From Bacillus aquiflavi (GTDB taxonomy: Bacteria > Bacillota > Bacilli > Bacillales > Cytobacillaceae): a stretch of 64,000 bases of DNA. The stretch's first letter is position 1, and each line of letters opens with the position of its first letter. This document shows, one piece after another, positions 60,255 to 64,000 of this stretch. The stretch covers positions 2,480,001 through 2,544,000 of the forward strand of contig NZ_CP082780.1 in assembly GCF_019915265.1 (NCBI RefSeq), read 5' to 3'. A model generated the notes under the pieces. It did no database searches. It saw nothing but the letters and a program-made list of their open reading frames with translations, and was not told where the DNA came from. The position numbers and the translations under genes were made by a program.

Positions 60255-61280
60255 TCACACTTCTAGCTCTTCTTTATGAGTAGATTTGAAAGCCGGCATC
60301 ACTTCTTTTGCAATTAATTCCATTGATTGCAAAACTTTATGATATGGTAATCCGCCAAAATTCATAAGCATCATAATATGATCGCAACCAACATTTTCAT
60401 ATTTTTTCAGCATTGTAATAACATCCTTTGGTGAACCAATTAGAACTTGCTCTCTATCTCTTAAATCCTCATATTTCGCATTTTTTCCGTACATACGTGT
60501 ATCAAGATATAAATCAAGATGAGGCTTCGCAGTCGCCTCAGCTTCTTCAGTTGTTTCTGCTACATAAGTATGAAGAGCAAGTGGAATTTTCACTCTCTTC
60601 TCATCATGACCTGCTTTGCGATACGTATCTTTATAACTATCGATAATTTCTTTCAATTCAGAAATTGAATTACAAGCAACGTAAGGAATCCCCATCATGT
60701 TATAGCCCATTTTTGCAACATAGTTGGCTCCATTTTGACTTAAAGTAGCAATCCAAGTCGGAACCTCTTTCTGTTTTGGGGTAACTTCTAGCTTTACATC
60801 TGTAAATTGATAGTACTCTCCTAAATGTGAAAACTTTTCACCTTTCCACGCTTTTTCAATTACAGCTAAGGCATCATTAAATCTTAGTGCCTTATCTTTT
60901 CCATCGAGATTAAATCCAGAAAATTCATGTGGAAGGTAACCACTTCCTAGTCCTAAGTTAAGCCGTCCGTTACTCAATACATCTACTAATGCATAGTCTT
61001 CAGCAACATTTAATGGATGATGAAAAGGCAACACTTTAACAGACACGCCTAAACGAATTTTACTCGTTCGTTGAGCAGCAGCTGCCATGAACACATGCGG
61101 CGAAGTTAAAATACCATATTCACTAAAATGATGTTCAGCGAACCAAACTGAATTGTAGCCTAAACGATCTGCCATTACTGTTTGTTCTAAAACTTCATTC
61201 AAAAACCGTTCCGGAGTGCGTTCAAATGATTCCTGGTAATTTTTATAATTGTCAAACACCGTAAATAAACTAAATTCCAT
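60255..61280 (-). CDS. LLM class flavin-dependent oxidoreductase
   Basis: Bacterial-luciferase-like monooxygenase using reduced flavin. 341 aa TIM barrel. MEFSLFTVFDNYKNYQ, then SVWFAEHHFSEYGILTSPHV (the EHH pattern typical of the family), KIRLGVSVKVLPFHHPLNVA and LGLGSGYLPHEFSGFNL. ATG at 61280 with TTGGAGGGA. It precedes the homogentisate-operon genes by about 110 nt in the same direction and has its own promoter and attenuator-like leader. Substrate is unknown; a link to aromatic or sulfur compounds is possible. Confidence 0.9.
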   Translation of the reverse strand: MEFSLFTVFDNYKNYQESFERTPERFLNEVLEQTVMADRLGYNSVWFAEHHFSEYGILTSPHVFMAAAAQRTSKIRLGVSVKVLPFHHPLNVAEDYALVDVLSNGRLNLGLGSGYLPHEFSGFNLDGKDKALRFNDALAVIEKAWKGEKFSHLGEYYQFTDVKLEVTPKQKEVPTWIATLSQNGANYVAKMGYNMMGIPYVACNSISELKEIIDSYKDTYRKAGHDEKRVKIPLALHTYVAETTEEAEATAKPHLDLYLDTRMYGKNAKYEDLRDREQVLIGSPKDVITMLKKYENVGCDHIMMLMNFGGLPYHKVLQSMELIAKEVMPAFKSTHKEELEV

Positions 61281-61310
61281 CTAAAAATCCCTCCAATTTA
61301 TTGTTTTTAC

Positions 61311-61442
61311 AAAAAAAAAAAACCAGTAGTAATAGAAAAGTAAATGAAATTCCACCTTCATTTAAATTCCTTCTATTACTACTGGCTTCTTATCTACGTA
61401 TTGAGGTTCGGCCCATGTCCTAGCTCGATAGATAGTCCAGTT
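61311..61442 (-). promoter_or_regulatory. candidate attenuator / structured leader of the LLM gene
   Basis: A 15-bp stem CCAGTAGTAATAGAA / TTCTATTACTACTGG (61385-61371 and 61337-61323) with an inner AAATGAA/TTCATTT stem precedes 12 T (61322-61311), a very strong terminator inside the 5' leader. Upstream AACTGG (61442-61437) plus TATCTA (61434-61429) can pair instead with TAGATA (61396-61391) and CCAGT (61385-61381). That pairing would remove the base of the terminator. The intervening loop holds GAGCTAGGACATGGGCCG and AACCTC. Confidence 0.6.
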
Positions 61443-61469
61443 AAACACTGATTTTATGTTGTTAATATT

Positions 61470-61497
61470 ATTATATTTAATTTTCTGATATTTGCAA
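61470..61497 (-). promoter_or_regulatory. sigma-A-like promoter of the LLM gene
   Basis: TTGCAA (61497-61492), 16-nt spacer, TATAAT (61475-61470) on the minus strand. Predicted start near 61463, giving a ~180-nt leader before the LLM ATG. Confidence 0.65.
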
Positions 61498-61513
61498 CCG
61501 CTTTCTTTTAGTT

Positions 61514-61834
61514 TTAAAAATTTTTTCTTTCTTCATAATTTTTCTTTGCCATTAGTAATGCTTGAATAACAGCCTTTTGCGGTGGAACAATAAATTTCCT
61601 TTCTATATCTTGAATTACTTCCTCTATTTTTTTTAAAGATTTTCCTTTAAGTAATTTACTTATAAACTCGTTTGTTAAATCTTGCAAAAAAGTGAATGTT
61701 GCTTTAATAATTGAATCAGTCTCTGTATCTACTACTAAAACACAACCGATTGTTTTTTGTAATTCAAAAACTGGTGTGCCCTTCGGCAATTGAGCAAATC
61801 CCGCAACTAAAATATAACTGTTTTTAATTTCCAT
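61514..61834 (-). CDS. DUF3870 family protein
   Basis: Small soluble protein of 106 aa that matches the DUF3870 pattern. YILVAGFAQLPKGTPVFELQ begins the domain, followed by IGCVLVVDTETDSIIKATF, FISKLLKGKSLKKIEEVI and PPQKAVIQALLMAKKNYEER. Function unknown. A GAGGAG stretch lies about 16 nt before the ATG, rather far. The gene follows the thioesterase remnant and Liv-type transporter genes in one direction, so it is probably part of their unit. Confidence 0.82.
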   Translation of the reverse strand: MEIKNSYILVAGFAQLPKGTPVFELQKTIGCVLVVDTETDSIIKATFTFLQDLTNEFISKLLKGKSLKKIEEVIQDIERKFIVPPQKAVIQALLMAKKNYEERKNF

Positions 61835-61965
61835 AAATCTTTATTACAGCTCCTCTTTTTAAATTTTCAGAATACAAATAATATCATACAAAAAAAGATC
61901 TGCTTACTCAACTGACAAAAAAGAGGAACCTAATCGAACAATGGACTCTATAGGGAAACACAGTT

Positions 61966-62360
61966 TTATTTATTTTTCTTACGATAAACCGTTCCCCCTG
62001 CTGTTGCCACTAATTGACCTTGTTTATTTTTTACTTCCATATGGTACAAACCTAACCTTTGATTTTTGGAAATTTCCCTTGCTGTTGCCTCCAAGTGGTC
62101 GTCTAACTTTACTGCTTCTATGAAATTGATGTTTGCATTAATACCTACCGCAATTTGATCATAGGTGTTGCTTGCAATCGCAAATGCAATATCAGCTAGT
62201 GAAAAGATCACTCCTCCGTTTACTGTATCATGTATGTTCAACAGATCATTTGTTATGCCCATTGATACTTTTCATATCCTTTCCCAATCTCATCTATACA
62301 TATTCCTAAAGCCTTAGCATATGGGTCATTAGAAACTTTTTCTAAAATTCCTTTATCCAT
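61966..62360 (-). pseudogene. paaI: PaaI-type hotdog thioesterase, frameshifted
   Basis: Hydroxyphenylacetyl-CoA thioesterase-like protein. Translation from ATG at 62360 (AGGAGG site) reads MDKGILEKVSNDPYAKALG and IDEIGKGY, then runs to a stop at 62253-62255. The rest of the protein is in another frame from about 62275: MGITNDLLNIHDTVNGGVIF, SLADIAFAIASN and ending VYRKKNK. One missing base near GAAAAG (about 62270-62280) joins both halves into a normal ~131-aa enzyme. The usual HGG reads NGG here. Either a real inactivation or a sequencing error. It starts 13 nt after the substrate-binding protein gene. Confidence 0.85.
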
Positions 62361-62373
62361 TTTTAAATTCCTC

Positions 62374-63564
62374 CTATTCCTTCAGAACCCACTTGCCATC
62401 TTTAACTTCAGCTAGAACCATACTTTCAGCTTCTAATCCATTATGATCATTTTTAGAAAATGTAAATTTCCCTGTAGTTGCTATAAAATCTTTAATTTTA
62501 TTTTCAAGATAATCTCGTATTTCCGCACGGTCTGCCCCAGCAGCTTTAATTGCTTCAACTGCTAACAAAACATTGTCATATCCATATGAACCAAATTGGG
62601 TCGGTTCTTCCCCTTTAAACTTTTTTGTATAATTGTTATAAAATTTTGTAATAATCTCGTATTGAGGATCGTTTTGAACAATTTGATCAATAACTAGTAG
62701 TTTTCCCGTTGGAATTACTACTCCTTCCGCTCCGCCTTCTGCAAGTTCAATAAATTTGTGGTTTGCTATGCCATGACTTCCAATGTAATGAAGGTCAATT
62801 CCCAATTCCTTCATTTTTTTTGCTATTATTGCTGGACCAGGATTTGTTCCCCATACAATAACAGCTTCAGCCCCAGATTTCTTAATCTTTGTTAATTGTG
62901 CACTCATATCTGTATCGTTCGTATGATATGATTCAGATGTCATAATCTCTATATTATATTCATCCGCTAATTCCTCAAGTTTCTCTAGTCCAGCAGCACC
63001 GTAAGCATTGGAGTCAGTTAATGTAGCTATCTTTTTGATCCCTTCTTCTTGCAAGTGTATATAAATACGAGTAACTGCATGGACGTTAGAATGCGGTGTT
63101 TTAAAAACCCATTTAGCTTCTTCAGCAGGTTCAACTAACTGTGATGCTTCAGCAGCTGCAATCATTGGCACCTCGTTTTCCATTGCTAATCCTTTCATAG
63201 CTAAACTTGCCCCTGTAGTAGAAGAACCTAAAACAAGCAAAACATTTTCATCATGAATGAATCGATTCATCTCTTCGATCGCCTTTTCTTGCGATGATTC
63301 ATCGTCAGCAAAGATTATTTCAACTGAAACGCCATCAATTCCACCACCAGCATTAATTTCCTCTTCTAGCAATAAAGTAGCATTCCATTCTGGTTCTCCT
63401 AGCGGACTTGCCGAACCTGTTTTTGAATAGATAACACCAATTTTATAAGACTGTGTTTTTTTTGTAGTCTCTTCTTTATCGCTTCCAGCTTGTTCACTTT
63501 TACAGGCCGTAAGGATGCAAATTAGTAGTATAATTGCACCAAAAAAATGAAACTTTTTCATCAT
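62374..63564 (-). CDS. Liv-type ABC transporter substrate-binding lipoprotein
   Basis: Type I periplasmic-binding fold for branched-chain amino acids or, in catabolic clusters, aromatic and other carboxylates. 396 aa. The signal peptide ends with lipobox LTAC (ICILTACKSEQ). YKIGVIYSKTGSASPLGEP, EINAGGGIDGVSVEIIFADD and PMIAAAEASQLVEPAE are characteristic. FGSYGYDNVLLAVEAI is near the C-terminus. Placed with livF-like ATPase upstream and the PaaI thioesterase downstream. This neighbourhood hints at an aromatic or acyl substrate rather than leucine (inference). Confidence 0.93.
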   Translation of the reverse strand: MMKKFHFFGAIILLICILTACKSEQAGSDKEETTKKTQSYKIGVIYSKTGSASPLGEPEWNATLLLEEEINAGGGIDGVSVEIIFADDESSQEKAIEEMNRFIHDENVLLVLGSSTTGASLAMKGLAMENEVPMIAAAEASQLVEPAEEAKWVFKTPHSNVHAVTRIYIHLQEEGIKKIATLTDSNAYGAAGLEKLEELADEYNIEIMTSESYHTNDTDMSAQLTKIKKSGAEAVIVWGTNPGPAIIAKKMKELGIDLHYIGSHGIANHKFIELAEGGAEGVVIPTGKLLVIDQIVQNDPQYEIITKFYNNYTKKFKGEEPTQFGSYGYDNVLLAVEAIKAAGADRAEIRDYLENKIKDFIATTGKFTFSKNDHNGLEAESMVLAEVKDGKWVLKE

Positions 63565-63660
63565 TCATCCTCCTCGCATTGTTAGTATAATAGCCCAATG
63601 AGATACTTAATAGTTTTTTAAAAAACAGAGCTTCAAATTTCAAATTTTTTAATATATTTT

Positions 63661-64000
63661 TTAGCTAACAGCATGGCCTAAAAATGCTTCTTTCACGTAT
63701 TCATCATTTAAAAGTTCCTTTGAAAAACCTTCTTTTACAATTTCACCTTGTTGAATAACGTATGCGCGATCGGATATTTTTAAAGATGCAAAGACATTTT
63801 GCTCAATCAATAATATAGTCGTATTATATTGATCGCGTAAAACTTTCACTAACTCTAATACTTCCTTCACAAGCAAAGGTGCCAATCCTAACGATGGTTC
63901 ATCTAAAAGTAACAACTTAGGCTTTGCCATAATCGCCCTGGCAATGGCTAACATTTGCTGCTGACCTCCCGATAAAGTTCCAGCAAGCTGATTTTTCCTT
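63661..64000 (-). CDS. Liv-type ABC transporter ATP-binding protein (LivF-like), C-terminal part
   Basis: ATPase subunit of the same importer, running off the right edge, so the Walker A motif is not visible. The visible part has signature LSGGQQQMLAIARAIM, Walker B LLLLDEPSLGLAPLLVKEV, and switch region ILLIEQNVFASLKISDRAYV with ...LLNDEYVKEAFLGHAVS at the end, all typical of LivF. It precedes the binding-protein gene by about 96 nt. Confidence 0.93.
   Translation of the reverse strand, partial: RKNQLAGTLSGGQQQMLAIARAIMAKPKLLLLDEPSLGLAPLLVKEVLELVKVLRDQYNTTILLIEQNVFASLKISDRAYVIQQGEIVKEGFSKELLNDEYVKEAFLGHAVS

Noticed and set aside
61380-61440. SAM (S-box) riboswitch on the plus strand, from CTTATC-like sequence followed by GGTTCGGCCC
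   Set aside because: The conserved S-box core and stems are missing and no plus-strand gene follows; the segment fits a minus-strand LLM leader better.

Overview
The window looks like a chromosomal segment of a low-GC, endospore-forming member of the Bacillaceae. The evidence is the gene order from valS through ysxE, spoVID, hemL-B-D-C-X-A, ysxD, ysxC, lonA, lonB, clpX, tig, ysoA, leuDCBA, ilvCHB, ilvE, ysnB, rdgB, rph, gerM and murI to a MarR gene. This is the order I know from Bacillus subtilis. The sporulation/germination genes (spoVID, ysxE, gerM), the two T-box leaders and TTG/GTG starts behind strong GGAGG sites agree with it. Almost everything up to 46.8 kb is on the minus strand, so transcription runs from high to low coordinates.

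Layout: 0-1 kb, 5' end of valS with its T-box; an in-frame TAG lies at codon 32. 1.6-4.2 kb, a small membrane protein, ysxE and spoVID. 4.6-10.9 kb, the heme operon hemAXCDBL. 11-14.2 kb, ysxD and a polar amino-acid ABC transporter. 14.9-20 kb, ysxC-lonA and lonB. 20.2-22.0 kb, a damaged group II intron next to the clpX terminator. 22-25.5 kb, clpX and tig. 25.7-36.6 kb, ysoA and the branched-chain amino-acid genes ilvE/ilvBHC-leuABCD, whose second part is under a leucine T-box. 36.7-40.9 kb, an accessory stretch with transposase and integrase remnants, a GNAT gene, an HPr-kinase paralogue and tRNA-Arg(TCT). 41-45.6 kb, housekeeping genes. 45.8-48 kb, a serine hydrolase and a Yip1-type membrane protein.

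From 48.2 kb to the right end the window is catabolic. A plus-strand operon (fumarylpyruvate hydrolase, DinB-fold putative maleylpyruvate isomerase, gentisate 1,2-dioxygenase, 3-hydroxybenzoate 6-hydroxylase-like FAD monooxygenase) should convert a hydroxybenzoate through gentisate to fumarate and pyruvate. It sits behind a promoter overlapped by a 17-bp-arm inverted repeat. On the minus strand are an aromatic-acid MFS transporter, an FAD-synthetase-like protein, and homogentisate dioxygenase plus fumarylacetoacetase with a conserved unknown protein (tyrosine/homogentisate ring cleavage). Next come an LLM flavin monooxygenase behind an attenuator-like leader, a DUF3870 protein, a frameshifted PaaI-type thioesterase, and part of a Liv-type ABC transporter. 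Neither ring-cleavage branch contains a recognisable glutathione-S-transferase-type isomerase. The DinB protein and the unknown protein are therefore the most interesting genes of the window.

A second theme is a dispersed element of about 115-165 bp with roughly 15-bp terminal inverted repeats (5' CAGACTGTTGACAAA, 3' TTTGTCTACAATCTG) and an internal palindrome. About ten full or degraded copies are present. Several abut rho-independent terminators, and one is inserted inside the leucine T-box leader between duplicated copies of a palindrome.
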